DNA from: an uncultured Porphyromonadaceae bacterium
Lineage (GTDB): Bacteria > Bacteroidota > Bacteroidia > Bacteroidales > Muribaculaceae
Direction: 5' to 3'
Length of the DNA: 64,000 nt
NCBI GenBank assembly: GCA_905202215.1
Contig: CAJKRG010000001.1
Coordinates: forward strand, 62,001 to 126,000
The notes under the pieces were generated by a model. The model had not been told where the DNA came from. It saw only the letters and a list, made by a program, of their open reading frames with translations, and made no database searches. The position numbers and the translations under genes are program-made. Position 1 is the stretch's first letter. Each line of letters opens with the position of its first letter. Shown here piece by piece: positions 7,339 through 15,300 of the stretch.

Positions 7339-9368
7339 TTCTTCTTTGATATATATTTTTTTACCTGGGCCGGCGTCGAGTCGGCCGCACAATCTTCAAA
7401 CGATATTCTGAACTGGCAGCCGTCGGCATATCGGCTGCAACCGTATGCCGTCCGTCCTTTTATGATGTGTCCGCTGCCGCATAGAGGGCATTCCACTTGT
7501 TCGAGACGGGTGGTGCGTGGCGCACGTGGTTTTGATGTTTTAGCGCTTTTTTGAGGTCTCTTTTCTTCCTGGACAGCTGCTATTTTTGTGGATGTATTGT
7601 CGGAAAGAACGTTGGTGACAATCTCGCGCATCAGCGAACTGATTTCATGTATGAAAAGCCCTGGAGAGTATTCACCCCGCTCGATACGGCGCAGTTTGTT
7701 TTCCCACAGTCCGGTCAGTTTGGCTGACTTAAGCAACTCTTCCTGAATTGTGTCGATCAGGGTTATGCCTGCCTCTGTCGCTACAATGTTTTTTCGTTCG
7801 CGGGCTATATAGTGCCGCCTGAATAACGTCTCTATTATGTTGGCTCTTGTTGAAGGGCGCCCGATTCCGTTTTCTTTGAGTGCGTCGCGGAGTTCATCAT
7901 CGTCAACGGTACGACCTGCCGTTTCCATTGCCCTGAGTAAAGTGCCTTCGGTGTAAAATTTTGGGGGTTGGGAAGTCTTTTTAGCCAGAAACGGAGTGTG
8001 CGGCCCGGTTTCACCTATCGTGAAGACGGGAAGCACGGCATTGTCTCCGTTATCGTCCCTGGCATTGTCGGCCGTATCGTTTTTAGCGGGCAAAAGTACA
8101 CGCCATCCCGGTGAGCATATGACTTTTCCGGTGGCTTTGAATTCGCAGTCATCTGCTTTGCCGAGCACGGTAGTTGATTCGAACTCACAGTCGGGATAGA
8201 ACACACCGATGAAACGCATTGCTATGAGATGGTATAACTTGCGTTCGTCTCCGTCGAGTCCGTTCGGTGATTGACCGGTGGGAATTATGGCGTGGTGATC
8301 GGTCACCTTGGAGTTGTCGAAAATCTTTTTGCTTTTTGCTATCGGACGTGCAAGCACCGGTTCGGTCTGGGCGGCATACGGTGTCATATTTTTGAGAGTC
8401 GGCGCAATTTTAGGATACATATCGTCGCTCAGATATGTGGTGTCTACACGTGGATATGTTGTAAGTTTTTTTTCGTATAGACTCTGTATGAGTTTCAGGG
8501 TCTGTTCCGCAGTCCAGGAGAAGCGTTTGTTACACTCCACCTGAAGCGAAGTCAGGTCGAACAGACGCGGAGCCGATTCGCGTCCTTTCTTTTTTGTGAC
8601 TCCTGTGATTGTGAAGTCGCTCTGTGCGATACGTGCGACCGTTGCTTCTCCCGGTTCGGGTTTATCAAAGCGGTCACCTGTATAAGTGAAGTCTACATCC
8701 CTGTAGCGTGTGTGAAGTTCCCAGCTGTCGGTCGGAACGAACTGGTCGATTTCTCGTTGGCGTTTCACAATAAGGGCGAGGGTAGGGGTCTGTACACGAC
8801 CTATGGACAGCACCTGACCGCGACCGCCGTATTTAAGCGTATAGAGGCGGGTGGCGTTCATGCCGAGAATCCAGTCGCCTATCGCCCTGCACATGCCGGC
8901 TTGGAACAATTTGTCGTAATCGGCCTGGGGCTTAAGCGCGGAGAAGCCTTCGCGTATGGATTCGTCGGTAAGCGATGATATCCACAGGCGCCTCACGGGG
9001 CAGTGTGTGCCTGCTTTTTTCATTACCCAACGTTGTATAAGTTCTCCCTCCTGGCCTGCGTCTCCGCAGTTCACCACTTCGTCGGCTTCGCCTATAAGAC
9101 GTTCGATAACGCTGAACTGGTGCTTGTATCCGGCATCGTCGATAAGCTTAATATCATATTTTTCGGGAAGCATGGGAAGCATGCTGAGCGCCCATTTTTT
9201 CCATTCGGCTTTGTAGTCGTCCGGTTCGAAAAGACAGCATAGATGCCCGAAAGTCCATGTAACACGCCATTCGCCGCCCTCGAAATATCCTTCGTGCTTT
9301 TCGCGGGCGCCTAATATCTGTGCAATATCTCGGGCAACGCTTGGTTTCTCGGTTATGCAGAGCCTCAT
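7335..9368 (-). CDS. topB: DNA topoisomerase III
   Basis: A 677-residue type IA topoisomerase. The N-terminal Toprim begins CITEKPSVARDIAQILG with a later acidic DAGQEGE motif. GRVQTPTLALIV is followed by the active-site region TTYPRVDTTYLS, whose YPR tyrosine is the expected nucleophile. The C-terminus has a single Zn-ribbon-like segment with CPLC and C...C spacing (about residues 625-655). TopB relaxes and decatenates DNA during replication and recombination. The length matches chromosomal TopB rather than the shorter forms typical of conjugative elements. Its start overlaps mazG's stop and its stop overlaps the small Cys-rich gene. Confidence 0.93.
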   Translation of the reverse strand: MRLCITEKPSVARDIAQILGAREKHEGYFEGGEWRVTWTFGHLCCLFEPDDYKAEWKKWALSMLPMLPEKYDIKLIDDAGYKHQFSVIERLIGEADEVVNCGDAGQEGELIQRWVMKKAGTHCPVRRLWISSLTDESIREGFSALKPQADYDKLFQAGMCRAIGDWILGMNATRLYTLKYGGRGQVLSIGRVQTPTLALIVKRQREIDQFVPTDSWELHTRYRDVDFTYTGDRFDKPEPGEATVARIAQSDFTITGVTKKKGRESAPRLFDLTSLQVECNKRFSWTAEQTLKLIQSLYEKKLTTYPRVDTTYLSDDMYPKIAPTLKNMTPYAAQTEPVLARPIAKSKKIFDNSKVTDHHAIIPTGQSPNGLDGDERKLYHLIAMRFIGVFYPDCEFESTTVLGKADDCEFKATGKVICSPGWRVLLPAKNDTADNARDDNGDNAVLPVFTIGETGPHTPFLAKKTSQPPKFYTEGTLLRAMETAGRTVDDDELRDALKENGIGRPSTRANIIETLFRRHYIARERKNIVATEAGITLIDTIQEELLKSAKLTGLWENKLRRIERGEYSPGLFIHEISSLMREIVTNVLSDNTSTKIAAVQEEKRPQKSAKTSKPRAPRTTRLEQVECPLCGSGHIIKGRTAYGCSRYADGCQFRISFEDCAADSTPAQVKKYISKKK

Positions 9369-10153
9369 TCCGTAGCCTTGGCCTTGTTCCAGAGCTCGTC
9401 CATCTGTGCGAGAGTCATGTCTTTAAGCTGCAGACCGACGGCTTTGGCTGATTCTTCGATATAGTTGAAGCGGGATATGAATTTGCGGTTGGTGCGTTCG
9501 AGTGCGTTCTCGGGATTGACACCATTCAGTCGTGCGGCATTTATGACGGCAAAAAGCAGATCGCCGAACTCGCCTTCGATGTCGGATTTGGCACCGGAGC
9601 GGACAGCCGCTTCCACTTCGTGGGATTCTTCAAGAACTTTTGACCATACGTCTTCCGGCTTTTCCCAGTCGAATCCTACATTGGCGGCTTTTTCCTGAAC
9701 CCGATAGGCCTTTACCATGGCAGGAAGGGCCGAGGGAACACCGGCGAGCACCGAACGGTTGCCGCCCTTTTCTTTCAGTTTTATCTGTTCCCAGTTCATT
9801 TCTACCTGATGGGCTGTGTCGGCGTGCACGTCGCCGAAGACATGGGGGTGCCGGAAGATCAATTTGCTGTTGAGAGCATCTGCCACATCGGCAATGTCGA
9901 ATTGTCCTTTCTCGCTACCGATAAGGGAGTAGAAGAGTACATGAAGCAAGACGTCGCCGAGCTCTTTCTTTATTTCAGGCTGATTTTCGTCAAGAAGTGC
10001 CTGAGCGAGTTCGTAGACCTCTTCGATTGTGTTGGGGCGCAGACTTTCATTGGTCTGTTTTGCATCCCAGGGACATTTGACGCGCAGAATGTCGAGGGTG
10101 TCAATAACCCTTCCGAGCGCTTCGAGTTTCTCTTCTCTGCTATGGTGTGTCAT
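9365..10153 (-). CDS. mazG: Nucleoside triphosphate pyrophosphohydrolase MazG
   Basis: A 262-residue protein with two MazG all-alpha NTP-PPase domains. The first shows CPWDAKQTNESLRPNTIEE and an EEVYELAQAL / KKELGDVLLHV metal-binding acidic set. The second shows ESHEVEAAV and EGEFGDLLFAVIN. The enzyme hydrolyses canonical and damaged NTPs to NMPs plus pyrophosphate, a housekeeping and (p)ppGpp-linked function in other bacteria. Length is normal for bacterial MazG. It is joined by ATGA overlaps to dsbD upstream and topB downstream, so all three should be on one transcript. Confidence 0.94.
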   Translation of the reverse strand: MTHHSREEKLEALGRVIDTLDILRVKCPWDAKQTNESLRPNTIEEVYELAQALLDENQPEIKKELGDVLLHVLFYSLIGSEKGQFDIADVADALNSKLIFRHPHVFGDVHADTAHQVEMNWEQIKLKEKGGNRSVLAGVPSALPAMVKAYRVQEKAANVGFDWEKPEDVWSKVLEESHEVEAAVRSGAKSDIEGEFGDLLFAVINAARLNGVNPENALERTNRKFISRFNYIEESAKAVGLQLKDMTLAQMDELWNKAKATE

Positions 10154-12129
10154 CGTTGTTTGTATGTTTCAATTCCTTCTTCGAGCCATGCGGTGAATGC
10201 GCCTACATTTTCGTCGTATACGCGGGGTGCCGACAGCGGTTTTCCCTGATTGTCGAGAAGTATATAATATGGCTGTGAGGATATTCCAAATTTATGATAC
10301 TGGAGATAGCTCCAGCGTTCACCTACGGTGGTGAGTTTTTTTGTTTTACCGTCTTCAACTACTGTCATTGGTTCGGCAAGCTCTTTCTTGTCGTCGACCA
10401 TGAGAACGATCATCACGTAGTCCTGCTCGATAATGCCGCGTACGGCGGGAGTGTCGAATACGGCGCCTTCCATCTTCCTACAGTTGACGCATGCGTATCC
10501 GGAGAAGTCTACGAGGACGGGTTTGTTGTGGGCTGCCGCATAGGCCATGCCTTCGTCATAGTCATGGAATTTCTGGAATTCACCTCCGTAAAGATTGAAG
10601 TCCTGTGTATAGAGCGGGGGGGCGAAGGCGCTGATCGCTTTGAGAGGAGCACCCCACAGACCGGGGATGAGATAAACGGCGAATGCGAACGAACCGAGAG
10701 CGAGGAAGAAGCGGCCGACAGGAGTATGTTCCATCGGTGAGTCATGACTGAATCGGAGTTTTCCGAGCAGATACATGCCCAGAAGGATGAAGAGCACGAT
10801 CCAGAGTGCTATGAAAACTTCGCGGTCAAGAATACGCCATCCGTATGCGAGATCGGCTACGGAGAGGAACTTGAGCGAAAGTATAAGTTCGATGAAGCCA
10901 AGTACGACTTTTACAGTATTGAGCCATCCGCCGGAGTGGGGGAGTCCTTTGAGCATGGAAGGGAAAAATGCGAAAAGACCGAAGGGAAGAGCCAGGCCGA
11001 GGGCGAATCCTCCCATTCCGAGCAGTGGGCCTAAGAGATTCTTCTGGGAAAATGCCTCTACTAATAATGTGCCGATAATCGGTCCTGTACAGGAGAACGA
11101 CACCAGTACAAGTGTGAAAGCCATGAAGAAAATGCTCAGCAATCCGGTAGTATTTTCTGCCTTGTTATCGATCGCTGTCGACCAGCTTGAGGGAAGGCTG
11201 AGATCGAATGCTCCGAAGAATGAGATGGCAAAGACTACGAGCAAAACGAAAAATATAATGTTGAAAACAGCTCCGGTAGCGATCTCATTCAGTTTTCCCG
11301 GTCCGAAAATAACGGTCAGCAATATTCCTAAAACGAGGAAGATTACGATGATGCTTGCGCTGTAGATCACGGCGTCGGCAATCGAACGGCGTCGGCTTTT
11401 GTTCTTTTTCAGGAAGAAGCTCACGGTCATCGGAATCATAGGCCATACGCAAGGAGTCATGAGAGCCACAAGACCGCCGAGGAAACCGAACAGGAGAATC
11501 GCCCAGTAGCTTTGCTCGGTGGAATTGGTCTCGACGGTGACAGGCTCCCACCATTCGTTTGCTGATGATACGACAACCGTCGGTGAATCTGTAGGTGCAG
11601 TCGTAGCCGGCGTTGTGTCGGAAACTCCAGCAGTCGGAGCTGACGTCATGTCTCCGAAATCGAGTGAAAATTCGTATTTGGCGGGAGGCGTACATGAGTT
11701 GTCATTGCAGGCCATGAATTTTACAAAACCTTTGAGATTTGCGCCTTTTACGCCGTCAGTGAGTTCGAACTCTCGTTTTAGTTCTACAGTTCCCTGAAGC
11801 CATGGAAGATTGAGATTCAGAAATTCGTCGAAATGCACCGTCGGTTCCGAATCAGTTGTCGTAGGACTTGTCAGACGTAGTCCGGCAACTGGTTCTACTT
11901 CGATAGATGTAGGATCGGGTACTCCCGGATCATTACCCATGTCTGACATTTCGACACCATATATATGCCATCCTGGTTCGATTTTTGCAGTAATTACCAA
12001 TGTTCCTTTGTCGGAGGATTGGCTGTCGATTCGTGCCGACCATTCCACATGCGAGGGGGCCGCATATGCAAAGCCGTGTACGAGCAATATGATTAGAGCC
12101 GTCAATACGGCGGTCGCTATTTTTTTCAT
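10150..12129 (-). CDS. dsbD: Thiol:disulfide interchange protein DsbD
   Basis: A 659-residue protein. The start at 12129 overlaps the upstream gene's stop (ATGA) and opens a signal peptide (MKKIATAVLTALIILL...). Architecture is the three-part DsbD: a periplasmic alpha domain with the cysteine pair in MACNDNSCTPP (about residues 130-145), a central membrane domain beginning ALMTPCVWPMIPMT and containing SCTGPIIG, each giving one transmembrane cysteine, and a C-terminal thioredoxin domain with GYACVNCRKME (CxxC). It moves electrons from cytosolic thioredoxin to periplasmic thiol partners. The neighbour upstream encodes a second, free alpha-like domain. Confidence 0.93.
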   Translation of the reverse strand: MKKIATAVLTALIILLVHGFAYAAPSHVEWSARIDSQSSDKGTLVITAKIEPGWHIYGVEMSDMGNDPGVPDPTSIEVEPVAGLRLTSPTTTDSEPTVHFDEFLNLNLPWLQGTVELKREFELTDGVKGANLKGFVKFMACNDNSCTPPAKYEFSLDFGDMTSAPTAGVSDTTPATTAPTDSPTVVVSSANEWWEPVTVETNSTEQSYWAILLFGFLGGLVALMTPCVWPMIPMTVSFFLKKNKSRRRSIADAVIYSASIIVIFLVLGILLTVIFGPGKLNEIATGAVFNIIFFVLLVVFAISFFGAFDLSLPSSWSTAIDNKAENTTGLLSIFFMAFTLVLVSFSCTGPIIGTLLVEAFSQKNLLGPLLGMGGFALGLALPFGLFAFFPSMLKGLPHSGGWLNTVKVVLGFIELILSLKFLSVADLAYGWRILDREVFIALWIVLFILLGMYLLGKLRFSHDSPMEHTPVGRFFLALGSFAFAVYLIPGLWGAPLKAISAFAPPLYTQDFNLYGGEFQKFHDYDEGMAYAAAHNKPVLVDFSGYACVNCRKMEGAVFDTPAVRGIIEQDYVMIVLMVDDKKELAEPMTVVEDGKTKKLTTVGERWSYLQYHKFGISSQPYYILLDNQGKPLSAPRVYDENVGAFTAWLEEGIETYKQR

Positions 12130-12596
12130 TTTATTGTTTTTACAGAAATAGATATGTTTTCGGTTTTGGGCGGGCGGCAAGAGGACCCGTCACATGCCAT
12201 GTACGAGATCTTGCAGTCTATTTTTGCAGTGTCTTTATCCGTGATTTTGAACGGAACGGTAAATTCGATATTTGAATCCCACCAAGTCAGTGTCATGCCG
12301 AAAAGGGGATCATCGATGGCGACAGGTTCTCTTTTCGGAGTGACGGGAGCCGTGAATCTCACTCCGGTGCTTTCTTTCAGATCAAAAGAGGTCGCCTTGG
12401 GGCCTCCTTCCGGTATGGAGAGACCATACAGGTGCCAGCCGGGTGCTACAAGAGCGCGAAAAGTGACCGTCCCGGTGCCGTCAGCTGCGGTTTTTACGAA
12501 AGAACGCCATCTTACAGGTGTGGAATCATTCTGACACCATGCGCAGATAGTAAAAAAGATTACAGATATAACTGCAAAAGAGAGTCGTTTAAGCAT
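12126..12596 (-). CDS. Stand-alone DsbD alpha-domain-like periplasmic protein
   Basis: A 156-residue exported protein with an N-terminal signal peptide (MLKRLSFAVISVIFFTICAW). The mature part resembles the N-terminal domain of the adjacent dsbD: GWHLYGLSIPEGGP parallels GWHIYGVEM in DsbD, and MACDGSSCRPP parallels MACNDNSCTPP with the same C-x5-C redox pair. It is therefore likely a thiol-redox partner that docks with, or relays from, the DsbD membrane domain, and probably arose by duplication of the alpha domain. It is the first gene of the coupled chain and overlaps dsbD by four bases. Confidence 0.82.
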   Translation of the reverse strand: MLKRLSFAVISVIFFTICAWCQNDSTPVRWRSFVKTAADGTGTVTFRALVAPGWHLYGLSIPEGGPKATSFDLKESTGVRFTAPVTPKREPVAIDDPLFGMTLTWWDSNIEFTVPFKITDKDTAKIDCKISYMACDGSSCRPPKTENISISVKTIK

Positions 12597-12679
12597 GTGG
12601 CCTCTATGTGGTTGGTTTTATGATTGTTGTTACGATTTTTCGGTGCAAGCGCAAATGGCACCCGACTGATTCGGGCATG

Positions 12680-12687
12680 CAAAGTTA
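12680..12687 (-). promoter_or_regulatory. -7 promoter box for the dsb-mazG-topB operon
   Basis: The complement of 12680-12687 reads TAACTTTG, a full match to the Bacteroidota -7 box TAnnTTTG. The predicted transcript start is near 12673, about 75 nt before the first ATG at 12596. No convincing -33 element is visible. It is divergent from the box at 12775, so the 247-bp gap 12597-12843 is a bidirectional promoter region. Confidence 0.55.
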
Positions 12688-12774
12688 CGATATAGACGTT
12701 GAAAATGAAACTTAAAAAACACAAAAAACGCAAAAATGGAGTCCAGAGGGCTTCTGTACCTCAAAAAAAATTGT

Positions 12775-12782
12775 TAACTTTG
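12775..12782 (+). promoter_or_regulatory. -7 promoter box for the GT5-like gene
   Basis: TAACTTTG matches TAnnTTTG exactly; transcript start expected near 12789, giving a leader of about 55 nt to the ATG at 12844. Confidence 0.6.
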
Positions 12783-12843
12783 CCTCATTGATTTAAACGG
12801 AAATTTTCAACACCTCTTAAAATCTCTCTCCTTAAGCTCCAGA

Positions 12844-13653
12844 ATGGACATCAATAAAGTGCTATACATCTCGCAGGAGATAGAACCTTACCTTCCGGCC
12901 GGCCAGATGGCTACTTTCGGCCGAAATCTTCCTCAGGGAATTCAGGAACGAGGCGCAGAAGTGCGCACATTCATGCCGCGATACGGCGCTATCAACGAGC
13001 GGCGCAATCAGTTGCATGAAGTCATCCGTCTGTCGGGCATGAATATAATCATTGATGATACCGACCATCCTCTTATTATCAAAGTGGCCACACTTCAGCC
13101 CACACGTCTTCAGGTATATTTCATCGATAACGATGATTATTTCCTGCGACATTCTCCCGGCAAGCTTGAGACCGTCGAGGATCCGGAGGTCAATGATGAG
13201 CGGACTATCTTTTTTGTCCGTGGTGTGGTTGAGACAGTGCGCAAACTGCGCTGGGAGCCATCCGTGGTACACTGCACAGGTTGGATTACCGCTCTGACTC
13301 CTCTATATCTCAAACATATTTATCCCGACGATCCGTCGTTCCGCTCAAGCAAGATCGTTTTTTCGCTTTTTAACGATCCTTTCGATGGTAATTTCGATAG
13401 TCGTGCTGTCGAAAAACTGAAAGCAGAAGGCTTCTCTGATGCTCTCCTTGCCAGCCTGCTTGATGGTGACGGCAATGTTGACTATGTGAAGCTGAATAAA
13501 ATAGCCATTGACTATGCCGACGCTTTTGTCGTGGCTACTCCTGATGTCAATCCCGAAGTTCTTGAATATGCCAAAGCTTCAGGTAAACCTTTGCTCGACT
13601 ATCCGGGCGAGGATGCGGTTGACGCATATCTCGAATTCTACAAATCACTATAA
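12844..13653 (+). CDS. Short glycogen/starch synthase (GT5) catalytic-domain protein
   Basis: A 269-residue protein corresponding only to the N-terminal Rossmann half of GlgA-type GT5 synthases (about 480 residues). It opens with KVLYISQEIEPYLPAGQMATF, where canonical enzymes carry a KTGGL ADP-glucose-binding motif, and contains VVHCTGWITALTPLYLK, equivalent to the HDWHTAL region. The nucleotide-sugar-binding C-terminal half is missing and the usual motif residues are changed, so independent catalysis is doubtful. This short form next to a DUF4270 lipoprotein recurs in Bacteroidota to my knowledge. It may be regulatory or scaffold-like in glycogen metabolism; that is inference. Confidence 0.8.
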   Translation: MDINKVLYISQEIEPYLPAGQMATFGRNLPQGIQERGAEVRTFMPRYGAINERRNQLHEVIRLSGMNIIIDDTDHPLIIKVATLQPTRLQVYFIDNDDYFLRHSPGKLETVEDPEVNDERTIFFVRGVVETVRKLRWEPSVVHCTGWITALTPLYLKHIYPDDPSFRSSKIVFSLFNDPFDGNFDSRAVEKLKAEGFSDALLASLLDGDGNVDYVKLNKIAIDYADAFVVATPDVNPEVLEYAKASGKPLLDYPGEDAVDAYLEFYKSL

Positions 13654-13678
13654 AAACTCTTCAGACAGGCAATAGATT

Positions 13679-15070
13679 ATGAAAGTTCCTGTTGTTAGCG
13701 TGCTTGCGGCAGCTGTGTTGCTGGGGGCATTTACGGCTTGCGATGACAATGCATCCGAAATAGGATCGTCGCTTGTGAGCGACGAAGTAAGTATCGTCAT
13801 TGATTCTGCATTTACGGTCACCGGACATACCGAGGCAATAGAAGCCATACGTCCCAAGACTACCACTCAAATGCTTGGCAAAATCGATATACCGACATTC
13901 GGCTCGATTTCAAGTTCAGTTGTGTCGCAGTTCCTGCCATCGACAGAGCTTGATACTGCTAACTTTGCTCCGGCTGATGTCGATTCACTCATCCTTACGC
14001 TGAGATATGCCTACGATTCTTTTATAGGAGATTCTGTGGCGCCGATGGGTGTGAAAGTCTATGCTCTCGACAAACAATTGCCGGCAAAAATTGCGAGCAA
14101 TTTCGATCCCAAGGGATATTACAATCCGCAGGCTCCACTTGCCGGCACGATCTTTAACGCCACATCCATGGGTAGCGATTCGATCGCCGCTCTCGGCTAT
14201 CGCGATATACGCTTTTCGCTTCCGCGTGAGTTGGGCCGGAAACTTTTCCAGAGTTTTATAGATAATCCGTCTTACTATGCCAATGGCCAGATATTTTCTG
14301 AAAAAGTTTTTCCTGGTATTTATCTGGAGAATTCTTTCGGTTCGGGCCGCTTGACTCTTGTCGCCCAGACATTCATGTCGATGCATATGCGGCATATCGG
14401 CTATGATGATGAAGAGGAAAAGCTTGATACGCTTGATGCCGTTCATCAGTACTATATGGTCACTCCCGAAGTTATAAACAACAATAATCTTTCCATAAAA
14501 CTGTCGGATCAGGTGACCGGTCTTGTCGCAGAGGGAAAGAATATGCTTGTGGCTCCGTCGGGATATGAAGTGGATTTTGAATTCCCCACACGCGAGATTA
14601 TTGCGCGTTTCCGTGGTCATCAGTCCGGTGTCGCTGTCGTGAACGGTCTCACATTCTCCGTTCCTGCTGATTCGTTGGTGAACAATGATGGAGTACAGGC
14701 TCCTCCCTATGTTCTTATGGTGCTCAAAAAGGATCGTGAGGCGTTCTTTGCCGATAATAAACTGCCTGATAACACGACTTCGTTCTACGCGAGCTACAAC
14801 ACCGTGGCCCAGTCGTACGATTTCGGAGCTATGAAAGCATATATCGCTGAAATGCTCGATAAGGAAAAGATTGAAGACGAAGATTGTGTGTTCACCCTTG
14901 TTCCGGTGCAGGTCAATTTCGAGACGACTTCCTCGGGAAGCTACTATTATCCCTCATCTTCACAGGTGGTATCGGAAGTCCTTCCATATCTTACTTCGCC
15001 TGTAGCTGCAGTAGTCAATCTTGATGAGGCTAAAATAAAATTCACATACAGCTTGCAGAGTCAAAAATAA
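13679..15070 (+). CDS. DUF4270 lipoprotein
   Basis: A 463-residue exported lipoprotein: a signal peptide ends in a lipobox (AFTAC, Cys at about residue 21), followed by CDDNASEIGSSLVSDE, the conserved start of DUF4270. The rest is beta-rich with repeated short hydrophobic strands and no recognisable catalytic motif. DUF4270 proteins are widespread outer-membrane-associated lipoproteins of Bacteroidota with unknown function. It starts 25 bp after the GT5-like gene, a conserved pairing, so the two are probably co-transcribed. The tRNA-Thr gene follows immediately with its own promoter. Confidence 0.85.
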   Translation: MKVPVVSVLAAAVLLGAFTACDDNASEIGSSLVSDEVSIVIDSAFTVTGHTEAIEAIRPKTTTQMLGKIDIPTFGSISSSVVSQFLPSTELDTANFAPADVDSLILTLRYAYDSFIGDSVAPMGVKVYALDKQLPAKIASNFDPKGYYNPQAPLAGTIFNATSMGSDSIAALGYRDIRFSLPRELGRKLFQSFIDNPSYYANGQIFSEKVFPGIYLENSFGSGRLTLVAQTFMSMHMRHIGYDDEEEKLDTLDAVHQYYMVTPEVINNNNLSIKLSDQVTGLVAEGKNMLVAPSGYEVDFEFPTREIIARFRGHQSGVAVVNGLTFSVPADSLVNNDGVQAPPYVLMVLKKDREAFFADNKLPDNTTSFYASYNTVAQSYDFGAMKAYIAEMLDKEKIEDEDCVFTLVPVQVNFETTSSGSYYYPSSSQVVSEVLPYLTSPVAAVVNLDEAKIKFTYSLQSQK

Positions 15071-15082
15071 TTACTAACTTTG
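15053..15082 (+). promoter_or_regulatory. Promoter for tRNA-Thr
   Basis: TTG at 15053-15055 and TAACTTTG at 15075-15082 are separated by 19 bp, a good Bacteroidota -33/-7 pair. The -7 box ends 14 bp before the tRNA and the -33 lies in the end of the DUF4270 gene. Confidence 0.65.
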
Positions 15083-15096
15083 CACTGCTTTTTAAG

Positions 15097-15169
15097 GCCG
15101 CAATAGCTCAGTTGGTAGAGCATTTCATTCGTAACGAAAAGGTCGTGGGTTCGAGTCCCACTCGCGGCT
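15097..15169 (+). tRNA. tRNA-Thr (anticodon CGT)
   Basis: A 73-nt cloverleaf without encoded CCA. Acceptor GCCGCAA pairs with TCGCGGC, D arm GCTC/GAGC with AGTTGGTA loop, anticodon loop TTCGTAA (CGT at positions 34-36), T arm GTGGG/CCCAC around TTCGAGT. Two positions form A-C mismatches: 6:67 in the acceptor and 31:39 in the anticodon stem. The T loop, D loop and anticodon are otherwise standard, so the identity as threonine tRNA reading ACG is secure. Confidence 0.93.
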
Positions 15170-15185
15170 CAAACTAAACAATTGA

Positions 15186-15217
15186 GAATCATCTCCTTGC
15201 GAGGTTGATTCTTTTTT
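15186..15217 (+). terminator. Terminator after tRNA-Thr
   Basis: GAATCA (15186-15191) pairs with TGATTC (15206-15211), extended inward by CTC/GAG, and is followed by a run of six T. It lies 17 bp past the tRNA. Confidence 0.75.
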
Positions 15218-15300
15218 GTATATACTAAAGTATATCTTGTCTTTACAGAATTATAATGTGAAAGACAGAACTATATTCATATATTAGATCAAATTCTGAT

